Assembly: GCA_037975125.1 (NCBI GenBank)
Contig: CM075857.1
Location: 87,280,699-87,344,698 of the forward strand
DNA: 64,000 nt
Source: Latrodectus hesperus
Lineage: Eukaryota > Arthropoda > Arachnida > Araneae > Theridiidae
Direction: 5' to 3'
Positions 9,999 to 21,480 of the stretch are shown piece after piece; the stretch's first letter is position 1; each line of letters begins with the position of its first letter. Under the pieces are notes generated by a model that made no database searches, was not told the origin of the DNA, and saw only the letters and a program-made list of their open reading frames with translations. A program made the translations under genes and the position numbers.

Positions 9999-12539
9999 TA
10001 TATTATGATTAGACTTTTTCTCAATATATAAAGTTTTATTTTCTCCTAGTGCTACAAATATAAAATGAAATACCAAATTTCCTTTACAAATCCTTTCACT
10101 TGTTGTCTACAAAATCTGTATCTTATGCACATTTGTCATGTATCATTTACATTTGTAAAATAGTTTATTTCTTCTATTTTGCTTACTCTATATCCTATAT
10201 AGTTTCTATTCGCTACTTATTATATAGTTCTCATTTGCTCACTATATAGAGCCTTTAATCAAACCAGTTTTTGTATTTATAAATAATTCTTTACATGCTG
10301 TCAGAAACAAATGGGCACTTTGAATAATGATTGTTTGATCTTTCATATTTTACAATGTCCATTTCTTTTTGCAGATTTTATTATAATTTCAGAACTTTGA
10401 TTGCATTTTAAAGCTAAAATTAAAAGTTGTTAATGCTAAGTTAAGGAATTAAGAGATTTTTTTGTGGAATTCATTTAAATGGGGAGTATAATTGAATAGT
10501 ATATGAGCTTTTATACCAGTTTTTAAGAATTTTATAATTTTTATGAATTACATATTTTATTAACATAATAAACTTTTCTTTGTGAAAAACAGGAAAATAT
10601 TTATCTTCAGTCTATAATGATAAAGATATTATTATTAATAATATTCATAGCCTCTTATATATAAATCCTGCACTAATACTTACTGGTGATAATAATCATT
10701 CATTAAGCACTTCTAGTAAAACAATTTTTATCATGAAAAACATTGTTTTTATTATGTTTTGCTATAATCCTAACTCTGATTTCATTTTGCAAAAATTTGT
10801 TTCCATTGTTTTATTAATGTTACTACATATATATGCTTCAAAAATCAATTTTACATGAAAAAAATCTTACTCTGTACCTAATTAGTAAATCAATATACAT
10901 TTTGACAAGCTTTAAAAGCTGCTTAACATCACATTTTAATTTAGGTTTTAAACTGCTTATATTGACCCAAAATTATTAACTAGAAGCTACAAAAATTTAA
11001 AAATATATTATTGCCAAACATTAATTTCTCAAAATTTATATTTTCATTTCAGTTATCTACACAAGTTTAAAATATCATTAATTATTATAATATTAAATAT
11101 GATTGAAAAAATATATGAAATATTTTAGTTTTCAGAATGAAAGCTTTCATAGTTAATACGTTCATTTCAGTTTTATTTAGAGGTCAATTATATTTAATTT
11201 ATTCATTATTTTCAATATTCATTATTAATCTAAGTGTAAGTTTTTTTATTAAAGTTGTTAAATAATTTACAAATGTAATATATTGATCGAACCTTAGATG
11301 GCAGAATCAAGTTGTTTGGTACTTAAGAAGCCATAATGATAATAGTTTATAAAATAAATGAAAATTTTTGTTATATGATTTTATGACCATTTCTAGGTTC
11401 GTACTGCCTTTAGCATAAGGAAAGGAATGAAAGCAAAACTATATACATATTCCATAAATTATATTTGAATTGTTTTGTTATTTATGTTCTAGAAGTAAAT
11501 AAGACAAGAGTTATATATTAGTCATCAAAAGAGGTGATTAAAGAAAAGTTTAACAAATTAATCTTGGCAAATTTTGAGTCGAATTATAAGTTCAGCCTAT
11601 GTATATTTTTTTTGGGACATGTGTAAGCTTTGTTACAACTGTGAAGTACATCATACTTTTATTTTTATTTTAGCTTTGTAGATCTTTAGAATTATTTAAA
11701 CGAAAAAAATATTATTTCTTTTTAAATTAAAGTTAATCATTTAGATTATTTTATTTTGAATTTTATTTCCTCTGATTTTTTAATGAGCATGAGAAGCGAG
11801 AAAAGCATTATGCTTACAATTTTCTGTGTGAAGTCTTGATTAAAATATAAAAGATTAAAATGATTATATATTTTTTACTGTTACATGTTTTTTCAATTCA
11901 AGTTGTTTTAAAATTAATCTATAATTTTTCCACCATATTTTGATAGGATTGGGTGTTAGTAACTGAGTGACATTAAGTCATTAAAATCTTCGTAATTCTT
12001 CCTTTCTAAAATATCGGAAAAGTACTTGTGGAACAAAAGTTGAATCTGAAATTAAATATGTAAATTAATATTTTGCTTTATAAATATTTTAATTCAATAA
12101 ATTAGAAGCATCGAAATTTATGCTCTGGAATAGAAGAAATAATTACTGAAATACACTGGATTTGAATATTGTTTATTGATTTTTTTATTAACAGAGTATT
12201 CAATCGGCCCTCGAGTTTCGAACACAATTGGTTCTGAAAGTATGTGAGAATGTTGATAAAAAGAAGAGCGCTACTATATATATATGTATGTATCTATACT
12301 GACAAAAGAGTTTTAAAAGATTTCAAAATAGATACCTTATGAATAAGATATCTATATTGATATTATATTTTAAAGTTAACAAGAAGTGTTTAAGTGCTTT
12401 TCGATAATTTCTTTATAAATTTGTCTAGAGTTATTTGAATATCATCTTTTTTCTTTTCTTGATAAAGGTTTCTATAACATGTTGTGTCTTTCTCAATCAC
12501 CTTATGAACTTGAGATATGTAAAGGGTACTATAAAAAGT
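9999..12539. other. AT-rich intergenic stretch
   Basis: No gene, RNA gene or element with definable ends was seen. Confidence 0.5.
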
Positions 12540-12779
12540 TTTCCAATATGACTCAATAAAAAACTCAGGATCGTCTGCAAGCTTGGATATGTCTGGACAT
12601 GTAGGTTATAGCATGCCCAAATTTGTACAGCAGCATGCCTGTAAACTTAGTTGTTTATTAGGAGTTATAGTCTACAGTGTGGCAGCATCGTGGGAAAAGG
12701 ATAGTTATGAGACATAATTTTATGCCTAGCTTAAGTGCATATCAGTGCTTGAATAAGAAATAACACTTGTATTGAATTA

Positions 12780-13201
12780 TGATTACGCACATCATACGAC
12801 TACATTCAGGTAATGCAAGAAATTCAAAAAAGAAAATTTTTCTTTGGAGGATGCTGAGAAATAAAGTTCATTTGTACGCAAAGAAATTTTGTTCTCTCTA
12901 AGTGCCGCATAGTCTGTCGGAAGAGCAGATGGCTTGTCGTGTGACTTGCTGCCTAAAGATGACGAAGATGTTTGATAAGCGACAATCTCAGTGTGCAAAT
13001 AGTATTGTGACAGGTAACGAATCTATTGCGATCTGCCGACTAAAGTTGAAAACAGAGTGTTTGATAATGAGAACACATCCATAGCTGGTAGAAAAAAAAA
13101 ATCAGTCTGTTAAGTAAAAGATGATAGCTGTATTTTTCAAATCGATTGGAATTGTAGAGTGTGCCGTTTTGGACACAAAAGACAGTAACTGGTAAACTGG
13201 G
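12780..13201 (+). pseudogene. Mariner-type transposase, 5' part (split by a hAT insertion)
   Basis: From about 12860 the frame reads a KFCSL-stop-VPHSLSEEQ segment, the counterpart of the conserved mariner (R)WVPH box, with the Trp codon replaced by TAA at 12899-12901. IVTGNES follows at about 13007-13027, where active mariners have TGDE: the first catalytic Asp is Asn here. At about 13119-13190 comes the AVFFKSIGIVECAVL block, matching the family's VFFD-x-x-GIVH strand. The frame is interrupted again by stops. The reading stops where the hAT element begins at 13202, and the missing C-terminal half resumes at 17652. The 5' terminal repeat of this mariner was not located. Confidence 0.72.
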
Positions 13202-13680
13202 CAGTAAGTAGTGGTGGAGTGAGCATAATTGGTGCCCGGGTACGATACCTTTTTTGGCGCTCCCTTGAAAAGAAATATGGGAATAAAATGTATTAAATAA
13301 TAAGAGTATATTATAATATAACTATATATAATACATTATAATAAATAGAGTATATTTGTGTAATAAGAATACAATATAAATAATAACCTACTATATAGTA
13401 CTTACTATAAAATAATCGAAAATATATTAATTTAAAGTCTCAGGTTAAGCTTTAAATTTGAAACAAAATTCAATTTTAATTAAAAAAGTAACACTTATGA
13501 AGGATTCGGAAAAGAGTCAAAAGAATAATCGAACTTATATGATTTAAAATTAATTATAAAAAGATATTTATTTTATATAATTCTTTTAAACATGAAATAA
13601 TTCGTTATATATTATAGATATAAGTATTTGTTATAGTTAGATATAGATGCAATTATTTGTAATATATTATAATGCACTAT

Positions 13681-13911
13681 TCATATTTTTCTTGCATTTG
13701 CTGAAGCGAATTGATCAATTACTTTACCAAAGTTAATTGTTACAAATGTTTCTTTTTCTATTCTTAAGAATGTTAAATCACTTAGACGGTTTTGACTCAT
13801 GGTGGATCATAAATACGCCAAAATTAATTTTAATTTGCTGAATGAACGTTCACAGCTTGCAATTGATGTAGAAATAATAAAAAGTATTTGAATAGCAAGC
13901 AACCTCTTCTT
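13681..13911 (-). pseudogene. hAT transposase C-terminal dimerisation domain
   Basis: The minus-strand frame reads the hAT dimerisation signature: SIASCERSFSKLKLILAYL, then STMSQNRLSDL, then FASANARKI and a stop codon at 13681-13683. The sequence matches the end of ZMYM1-like hAT transposases found across arthropods. One internal stop (TGA, 13807-13809) falls where the family normally has Arg after the L-x-Y-L stretch. The rest of the catalytic core cannot be followed upstream, so it is inactive. Confidence 0.85.
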
Positions 13912-13926
13912 CTATCTATCTTCACC

Positions 13927-14012
13927 GTATGAGATAAGGTAGGTTAAAGGTAGGTTATTATTACCTTATCCTACCGTATGAGATAAGGTAGGATAAGGTA
14001 GGTTATTCTAAT
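13927..14012. repeat. Short local duplication inside the hAT element
   Basis: ACCGTATGAGATAAGGTAGG occurs twice (from about 13924 and 13973) with an inverted ACCTTATCCTACC between, forming a small direct-plus-inverted repeat cluster. Confidence 0.7.
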
Positions 14013-14129
14013 GGAGTTTTAAATTTAATTTCTTTTCAACTGCAGAGTAACATCTTTCAGTTCCACATTTCTCTATAGAGTTCTGTTTCATGGAAATCTG
14101 TATGATAAAATTCACTCAAATTTTTACAT

Positions 14130-14365
14130 TTGTTAAACACGGTGATTTAGCGCTCCCAAGGTACAGGCCCTACGTTCGATCCTAGGGCAAGGTTGACTCA
14201 AACTTTCATCCTTTCAGTGGGTCGATAAATTGAGTACCGATCATGCCATTGAACTAAACATCACTTCGCTTTGGCTTAACCACTTAACCGGGACATATGT
14301 TTCGCAGCCCAGGCCCTCGGTTAGGAAAACAGTTATAGACACTAGGCCTTGGCCTGATATTACAA
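14130..14365 (+). repeat. tRNA-derived SINE, family D, inside the hAT element
   Basis: The box-B-like ACGTTCGATCCTAGG lies at about 14172-14186, followed by a body with TTTCATCCTTTCAGTGG, GGGACATATGTTTCGCA, AGGCCTTGGCC and others. The same body recurs at 30148-30344, establishing a repeat family. The open frame at 14230-14412 is just repeat sequence. Confidence 0.8.
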
Positions 14366-17300
14366 TTTTAAAGTCGGAATACTTGTTTATTTATTTATCC
14401 ACTAATTTTTAACTTTTAAGAAAATTGATTTTAATGATTTCCACAACAATGTCTTAAAAAATTTGTAATGTATTTTTTCTAGTTTGTTAACCAAATGAGA
14501 AAAGCAATTAAATTTTTTATTCCTTATTAATTCTGCATTATCTTATTTATGAAAGACTCAACATATTATGGATTATTAGATGTTGAACGTATACTATATC
14601 TTATTTTAACAAATTTTCAAAAATTCTATAATGTTACTAACTTTAGCTATTGGAAAAAAATAATTGGGTAAGACTTTACACTCCTAATTTAGGATCGACT
14701 CGCCTGATTTTTCACTTGATACCTTTTTAAACATTTCAATTACCACAGATGAAACTGAAAAATTTATTTCATTTTTTATCTCAGAAAAATTTCAATGAAA
14801 CACAACTTTGAGTTCATGGGAAATTTGGCATTTAAAATAACTTTTTAAATTATATCATTCAAACCATTAATGTAAACCAAAATTATTTTTATTGTAAAAA
14901 ACTTAAATCACAAAATGTAATACTGATAATTTATAAATACTTCATTTTTATACCACACATAAAACCAATTTTTCTGATAAGACATTTGATAATTAGTCTT
15001 CATCTCATTTCAGTGTTGATAACTAAATTATGAAATAGCATTAACGAAACGTTAATATAGACAACAATAATATTTTGCAAATTTCTTAAATTAAAAATTA
15101 AAATAAATTTATTTCAAAATACACATAATTTCAAACAAAATTATGTATATTTAATAAAATTAGAAAATTTCATCCAAACAATATATATATTATTAAAAAT
15201 AAATTTTTTCTCAAAACTGAGAGAGATGCACTCTTATGTTGTTTTTTCACAAGCTTTTCATTGATTCAAATTATTATCAAGAATTACAAGTGCTGAGATA
15301 AAATATATATTTTAACTCTGTTATATCACCTAATTTTATTTAAATAAATTTTCTCAATCTAATCATCACAGTAGTGAAAGTTTTCTTCGCATTTTTAAAG
15401 CATGTAATAATACTGTGTGTTCCTTAAGATTTTGAAATATATTTTATTATTAAAATAAGGACTAATTTTAACTAACATCAAAATTCATTTCTGTTAAGAA
15501 TTATTTTTAAGTGACATAATTTTAATGGCATAAAAAATTTTCTTTCAATAAATTTATATCATTTAAAGATGATCTTAGTTTTTAAAGTTTACAATATAGA
15601 ATAAGAAATATGTACGATTTCTTTATAAATTTCTTGAAGGATTTTTTTCAAGTTAAAAGATTTACTTTTATATAAATTGAACTAATTAATTAAGAAATAT
15701 ATTCTCTATATTTATGCATACAAAAAGGGAAAAAACATTTAAAAAGAGCAAAAAACATTTATGGATTTTTAAATTTTACCATTTGAACAAATAATTTTTC
15801 AATGTAAAGTGCTTATCTAAACCAACAAAATTACGAGTCAAAAATATTATTTCCCCGAATAAAAACATTTAAATACTAAATAAATTACTTTTAAATGAAT
15901 AGTTTTAAGTAATAAATAATTTAATTTTCAAAACTCTATAAGCATATGTTAATAAATATTTATACCAGCAAAATTAAGAAATAAATATTCAAATCGAAAG
16001 AATACCTAGTAGGAAGGAAATACAACTAACAGCAATGATATTTTAAATGTCGAAACTCCAGATTTTCAAAAGTTCACGTTTTTGTTTCTGATGAAGCAAT
16101 GTTTGGGAAGAAATAAAATACTAACCGTGTGAACAATAAAAAGGAAAGGAAGTTTATATGTTTTTTCTAGAATTTGGAAGTAATTAGTTCTCGATCCCCT
16201 CCATTTCGATTCTAGGAAGACAAGTCCCTACGCAGCTATTTTATGAAAATTTCCCCCACTATCTTTGAAGGTCACTCTGATGCCGGACACTATATTTTGG
16301 ACAAAGGGAGCAGAAATTTTCTCACGAGTATAATGCGACACTAGACTAAAGGACTAAAGCCTGAAATAAAAATATACTTTTATTTTTATTTTGGAGGGAA
16401 ATGGATAATATAATTTTACTAAGTCTCAAAAAATAACAACTGAAACTGATCTTTCTATATCGCTTCTTGATAATTTAAGTAAAATCTGATAATTCTGTTA
16501 TTAGCATATTTAAATTCTTACAAGTTTTCATTCATAATATTTCAGTTATAAGGAATTTTCTTATTTGCGAATAATTTTTTATTACGTTATTATAGTCAAA
16601 ATAAGATTAAATTTCTACATTTTTTTATGATAAAAGTTAATCAAAAATATTAACGAAATACTGCTTGTTAAATAAAAATTATTTAATTTTTTATGAGAAA
16701 TTAAAAATAGCAATTCAAATAATATTTCAAAATACTAAAATTTTGTCAAAAAAATTTTACGTTTAGAATTTTTGAATAATTATCACACCCAGAGGGGTCC
16801 AGTGGAAATGTTCATTGAACACTTCTTTTATTTTTATTTTGTGAGTAAAACAAACTTATTTACTTTATTAATATTATTATCATCTTTTAGTATATAACTT
16901 AACTTAGAAAACTTGTATAACAGTTAGTTCTCACAAAGGGCACTGTGGATCTTGGTGTATTCACAAAATTAAATAAGTGCATTTCGTGAGCTTACTTTTC
17001 TGTAATCTGCCTGAGTTAAATCCAAAAATTACCATATAACATTAACACAAATAATTTAGTAAATAACTTTATACTAAAATGAAAACCACTCACATGCATA
17101 AAAATGGAACTGACCAATCTAATATTCCAGAAATTTTATATTAAATTAAGATATTTTCGCTATTTACACAAGATTTGTAGTACAAAACAATAGTATTACA
17201 AACTTTGAGCAAAGTATGAAACTTAAAAAGGAAAGGATTAAAAGAATGAAAACCGATAATCTAACTGGTTAAGAAATGAAAACTGAAAGCATGGTTAAAA

Positions 17301-17379
17301 AAACACAATTTTTAAAAGGAACTAAACTATGAAAAATTATTATTAATAAAGAAATATAAGTGCAAAGTTTCGCTTACGG

Positions 17380-17470
17380 CAAGCTCCAGCAGCTCTTCCT
17401 CATTTTTCATCAACAACCTCTTCTTTTTTCCAAATTTTATTCTTTCCTGGCACTTTTTTTTCCTGGGCAT
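17380..17470 (-). pseudogene. Possible N-terminus of the hAT transposase
   Basis: An ATG at 17470 on the minus strand opens a short lysine-rich frame (MPRKKKCQERIKFGKKKR) about 180 bases inside the element's right terminus, where ZMYM-type hAT transposases usually begin. The frame is soon lost. The position supports the call; the sequence itself is low complexity. Confidence 0.35.
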
Positions 17471-17651
17471 GACACAATAATTATAAAATGCAAAATTTAT
17501 TTCTCCGAATAAAATTGATATTATGATAAAACTAAGATTGAGAAACTTTCTGAAAAATTTTGTTTATTTTTGAAATGATTTGGCGCTTCTCTATAAGCTG
17601 CGCCCGGGGCATGATAGCCCCCTTTGCCCCCACCCCATCGCTACGCCTCTG

Positions 17652-18030
17652 AGTAATTGCCTAAAGTCATACAATCCATGAAAAATCTACGTCAAAAATC
17701 AAAATGTATACGTGGTTTCCATACCATGACTACGTACCAGCTCACCGCGCAAAAACCTGTACCGAATAAAGAAATCACAACTGGTGTGATTTCTTGAATA
17801 CCCCCTTACACTCCAGACCTTGCTCCCTATGACTTATTGTTTTTGGAAGCGAAGGCGACAACTTTCTGAGGGCTTTGGGCAACGAGTTTGCCTCATTCCC
17901 AGATGAAATTTGGCAGAACTGGCTTATAAAGACTGGTTCCTATAGGGCAATGCCTGAGGTGGTCTCCATCCATATTCGCCTGGTGGCTCAGAGGGCAACA
18001 AGTCAAATCCCTCTCTCCTGTAAGATGTAA
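17652..18030 (+). pseudogene. Mariner-type transposase, 3' part (after the hAT insertion)
   Basis: The frame from 17653 reaches HDYVPAHRAKTC (17725 onward), the counterpart of the mariner HDNAPAHRA box with the second catalytic Asp. After a frameshift, IPPYTPDLAPYDLLFL (about 17798-17845) carries the third Asp of the DD34D triad. A stop follows at 17866-17868. Another frame is open from about 17875 to 18030 but has no motif I recognise. Because this segment picks up where 12780-13201 ends, the two are halves of one mariner copy separated by the hAT element. Confidence 0.8.
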
Positions 18031-18120
18031 ATGATTTTGTAAAAGCAAATGAGAAAGCAAGCAACTCCAGCAGATTGAGGTCGGGAACTGGTAATTCTCT
18101 GCTACATCGAGGTTCTATTA
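17985..18120 (+). repeat. Possible tRNA-like repeat segment
   Basis: GGTGGCTCAGAGGGC resembles a pol III box A, and GTCAAATCCC, shortly after, a box B. No second copy with clear homology is present in the window, so this is weak. Confidence 0.2.
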
Positions 18121-18310
18121 TTTTTCAATTTATTCTAAGTGATTCTTCTGATGAATTTTTTTTGTTTTGTTATGACCCGAGACATCCCGCTTTAGCAAGC
18201 ACATAAACTTGCTTTTTTTTCCAAAAAATGTCACAATGGCTGAGAACCGACTGGAAGACTTGCTTTTCCTCGACTTTTTAAGCTCTATTAATTTCACTAA
18301 TAATCAAATA

Positions 18311-18415
18311 AAGATTCTATATTTAAAATCTAATTAATATTACAAAAGTATCTCGACAAATTTTAAGATTTTTTAGATACTTTTGTAGTATTAATTAGAT
18401 TTTAAATATAATCTT
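18311..18415. repeat. About 41 bp inverted repeat with 21-base spacer
   Basis: Arms 18311-18353 and 18375-18415 are reverse complements apart from a 2-base indel. The loop is 18354-18374. No transposase motif or obvious flanking duplication is seen. Confidence 0.85.
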
Positions 18416-18429
18416 TTCTAATATAAATA

Positions 18430-18765
18430 ATTATTTTATGTAAAACATTTTTTTACACATCTCAACAGAAATTTATAATTTAAAATACTCTTTAAAGATA
18501 ATCATTAATAATTACTTTGATTAATATTTGAAGTATTTGAATTACTCTTCTTTCTTCATCATCTTTTTAAATATTGAGCACAATTACTAATGTTAATTTC
18601 CAATTTTCATTGCTAGAGCATTAAAATTATAAGGATCAATCATATATGAAGATGTTTCACCAAATGTTTCTCTTCAAAAATAAAAAAATGCTCGCTTGAT
18701 AGTCAAGTTTTCAAACTTAAAAGTTTAGAAATTCACTTTCGCAATGATAAATATGGTTTACAGTG
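18430..18765. other. AT-rich stretch
   Basis: Nothing recognisable between the inverted repeat at 18311-18415 and the hAT element. Confidence 0.4.
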
Positions 18766-18773
18766 ATATATTA

Positions 18774-19307
18774 CAGGGATGGCCAACCTGCAGCTCGCGA
18801 GCTACACGTGGCTCTTTGAAGGTTTATTTATGGCTCTCGATAAATGTAATCGAGAGAAGATCAAGCTCTACAATTAAAGTAAAAGTCGACGCGCCGATTA
18901 CTGAATTTTGGAAATTTGTACCAGAACCGAAGTATCCTGAATTAAAAAAGGATGCTTTTCGAACTATTTCAATATTCGGAAGAACGTACTTATGTGAATT
19001 ATTTTATTCCTCTTTAAAATTCGTGAAATTCAAACACCGATCAGTCGTAACTAACCATCTCAATGAATTACTAAGAAGTACTGTCACTAATAACTTGAAA
19101 GAATTATCAAGAAAAGTAAAATAAATGTGTTTATTTAATATTTAAAATCACAATACACATATTTTGTACTTTTATTCATATGATTTCAATAAATATTATT
19201 TCTGTAAAAAAATTTAATCCCTTTTAAATACGTATTTAATTGCGTCTCTCAAAAAATTTCAAATTTTGAAAAATGGCTCGAACAATCAAGGAGCTTGGCC
19301 AACCCTG
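18774..19307 (+). mobile_element. Internally deleted hAT transposon, 534 bp, with 8 bp target duplication
   Basis: The left end is CAGGGATGGCCAACCTGCAG. The right end, reverse-complemented, is CAGGGTTGGCCAAGCTCC. Flanks are ATATATTA (18766-18773) and TTATATTA (19308-19315), an 8 bp target duplication with one mismatch, as expected for hAT. Inside is only the C-terminal transposase domain, listed separately, so the catalytic core has been deleted. Mobilisation would need a transposase in trans. Confidence 0.9.
18870..19124 (+). pseudogene. hAT transposase C-terminal domain within the 534 bp element
   Basis: An uninterrupted frame ends at the TAA at 19122-19124. Its recognisable part runs EFWKFVPEPKYPELKKDAF, ISIFGRTYLCELFYSSLKF, then KHRSVVTNHLNELLR. 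This matches the hAT dimerisation region of the EPM2AIP1/SCAND3/GTF2IRD2 type, where the usual CESAFS motif is CELFYS. The frame also extends leftwards through the terminal repeat to 18744 without a stop. No BED finger and no catalytic residues remain. Confidence 0.82.
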
Positions 19308-19478
19308 TTATATTAGGTACATTATAATATATATTTTTCTACTGAATCTGATATTTTTAAAAGTAATCATGATTATAATATTTTGCCTATAATTTTATAG
19401 TTTGAAGTTTTATTTTATTATTAAAATGAAGATACATACCGTTATTATAATATTCTATGGAAATAAATTTTTTATAAG

Positions 19479-19762
19479 GCCGACCAATGGCTGAGTGGTT
19501 AGCGTTCCAGACTCTCGAGCTGTGGGTCCCGGGTTCGAATCCCGATTCGGGCATGGTTGTTACTTTCTCTCTGTGTTTCTCTGTCCTATCTTCTGTGATG
19601 ATGTATGAATGCGGCCCGCCCTATAAATGGGTTTGTGGTGGTATGATGCGGGTAATGCTACTCGCCTCCGTGACTTCGTTCACAGGTGCCCTGAGTAGTA
19701 GTTTCCGGCCTTGGTTGTGGCGAAGGGTTAATTACCCAAAATGTGCCCGCCATTGTAAAAAA
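19479..19762 (+). repeat. tRNA-derived SINE, family A, full length with target duplication
   Basis: Box A (TGGCTGAGTGGTTAGCG) and box B (GGGTTCGAATCCC) are near canonical, followed by a SINE body with GGGCATGG and CCTATAAATGGG, ending in poly(A). Flanking AAATTTTTTATAAG (19465-19478) and the same with one extra T (19763-19777) form the target site duplication. The open frame at 19487-19798 is repeat sequence, not a gene. Confidence 0.92.
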
Positions 19763-19797
19763 AAATTTTTTTATAAGAAGTCAGATGGTCTCATTTA

Positions 19798-20485
19798 ATG
19801 ATCAATTAAACATTTATGGCGGTTGCTGTAAGTCAAGTGGTTAAGTTATTGTTTTTCCCATTTATTTAGTTACTATTTTTATGAAATAAATAATAGAAAC
19901 AATCAAATTAATGCTAAATAACAATACATAGGTATTATGACAAAAAATCTTAATTTTCAATGAAATGTAATTATTTTAAGTAAAATATTATGAAAAATTG
20001 TTATTTTGTGCAATTCATTATTTAATTAAATTGTGTAGTTTATATGTCAACATAAATTATAAATAAATTGTTTCTCCAATAAAAAAAAGAACAGCTGTTG
20101 AAATTACATAACTGATTTTATTTTGGTATGAATAGCTAGTTGGTTAAAAGTCTCGCATTTAAGAGATACTCAGCAGACAGAAAATGAAACCCTTAGAATA
20201 CATCGTAATAATCATATTTGTGTTTATCATAAATGAACGAGAAAGCGGTGTATCATTATGAATTAATGTTTCGTAAATGGATGTTGTAAAAAGCAGGTTA
20301 TATTTCTTTCGGAAGATTTTTATTTTCTGGGGAAACAAATCATAATTTTTTATGTATTTCGTAGATTTTCAGATTAATTATCGATTTTTCTTTGTCAAAA
20401 TATAATATTCAAAATTATATCTGAAGATTTGTTTCAATGGCATGTGTTGAGAAATTAAAAATCAGTTCATTTTTTAATTCTTTTT
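19798..20485. other. AT-rich stretch
   Basis: No gene or repeat seen. Confidence 0.4.
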
Positions 20486-20752
20486 GTTGTGTGCCAGCTA
20501 GGCTGGCAACATGGAGTGCGCTGCTCCACTTTTCCAACAGTATCATTTTTAGGTGTGGAGTCCGATTTCTTCAGTAAACACATGCCATAGGTACCCGTTT
20601 ATAGGACGGCCAACCATTCACAATCCATTCATACAAGGAAAGGTCAAAGACAGGATAGATAGAGGGAGTAAGTACATCCATACCCAAACCGGGATTCGAA
20701 CCCAGGACCTCCCTATCCACAGTCAGGCACTCTGACCACTAGACAAGTTGGG
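20485..20752 (-). repeat. tRNA-derived SINE, family B
   Basis: On the minus strand: TTGTCTAGTGGTCAGAG (box A), GGGTTCGAATCCCGG (box B), then a body including TATGGATGTACTT and CCTATAAACGGG, ending in GGCACACAACA. It aligns along its whole length with the + strand copy at 38033-38302. The open frame at 20553-20735 is an artefact of the repeat. Confidence 0.92.
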
Positions 20753-20939
20753 CGACTGTTATTCTATGTACATAAATGAATTGCTTAAATATTTATAACA
20801 TCACAGTGCTTATTAAATGTTCCTCCGTAATTGTATTAAATTCATAATAGCGTTATTTCGAAATTTTATTTTTCAATTATTTTAATTCGCATATTCTTTT
20901 TCATAAAACGGGTTGAAAAAAAGTAAATTTGGTTGGGAG

Positions 20940-21480
20940 TAATCAAAATTCCAAATCTTTTAATCGAGCAACTTGCAGTTCTTTTTCCTCCCTCCCTCCC
21001 TCCCGGAGGACCCCACCCCACCCACTTGTTCCCACAAACTCATCCCTGTCGCGTTCCCGTTGAAATTCATCAGCATTGAAGTCTGTATCGAATTTCCAGA
21101 TCGTCAGCGCCACACAGCGGAAGTGGAAGACACCTGAAACCACGTTCGGTCGACACTAATTAGGGATCGCCCTTGTTTTGGGCATGGGGGAGGGGACGGA
21201 AATGTAGATGGAATACTCAGGTAATATAGGCATTGGCGGAGAAGAATAGAAATTGCAGAGAGTGAACTGACCGTGACTGAATGACGATTGGTGAGAGTGT
21301 GTGTGTGGGGGGAGAAGTCGACCTACTCACCCCCTCCGAAACTCGTCACGCTTCAGGTATGCATTAAAGGGTGTACGTCCTTCATCCGGTGTGGCCTGGA
21401 TACCCGCCCTATTTAATCACGAAAGTTGGGAGGCTTACGTTAAGAGGAGATTGATCAGATGAATGTGGTATGAATTGCTA
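20940..21480. other. Island of balanced base composition, function unknown
   Basis: GC-richer than its flanks, with a TCCC run (20985-21004), CACCCCACCCACC, a GTGTGTGTG stretch and several CpGs. No open frame shows a domain: the one at 20943-21143 (-) is compositional. It could be a promoter, an enhancer or an exon of an unrecognised non-coding transcript. Confidence 0.45.

Larger units (their letters stand above)
13202..17651 (-). mobile_element. hAT DNA transposon, ZMYM-type lineage, degenerate, about 4.45 kb
   Basis: The right end, read on the minus strand, starts CAGAGGCGTAGCGATGGGGT and continues to a CCCCGGGCGC core, a terminus typical of ZMYM-like hAT elements. The left end starts CAGTAAGTAGTGGTGGAGTG and has a matching TGCCCGGG core, so the imperfect terminal repeats bracket 13202-17651. 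A transposase C-terminus is readable near the left end and a lysine-rich start near the right end, both on the minus strand. No convincing 8 bp target duplication is left. The element interrupts a mariner transposase and has itself received a SINE at about 14130-14365. Much of the interior (14400-17380) is AT-rich and no longer readable. Confidence 0.75.

Noticed and set aside
9729..10076. Overlapping open frames on both strands
   Set aside because: They lie in or across the end of the TIR element and show no transposase motif; compositional.
19479..19553. Possible functional tRNA gene
   Set aside because: Boxes A and B are good, but the acceptor arms do not pair over seven bases, and the sequence continues into a SINE body with a poly(A) tail and target duplication.
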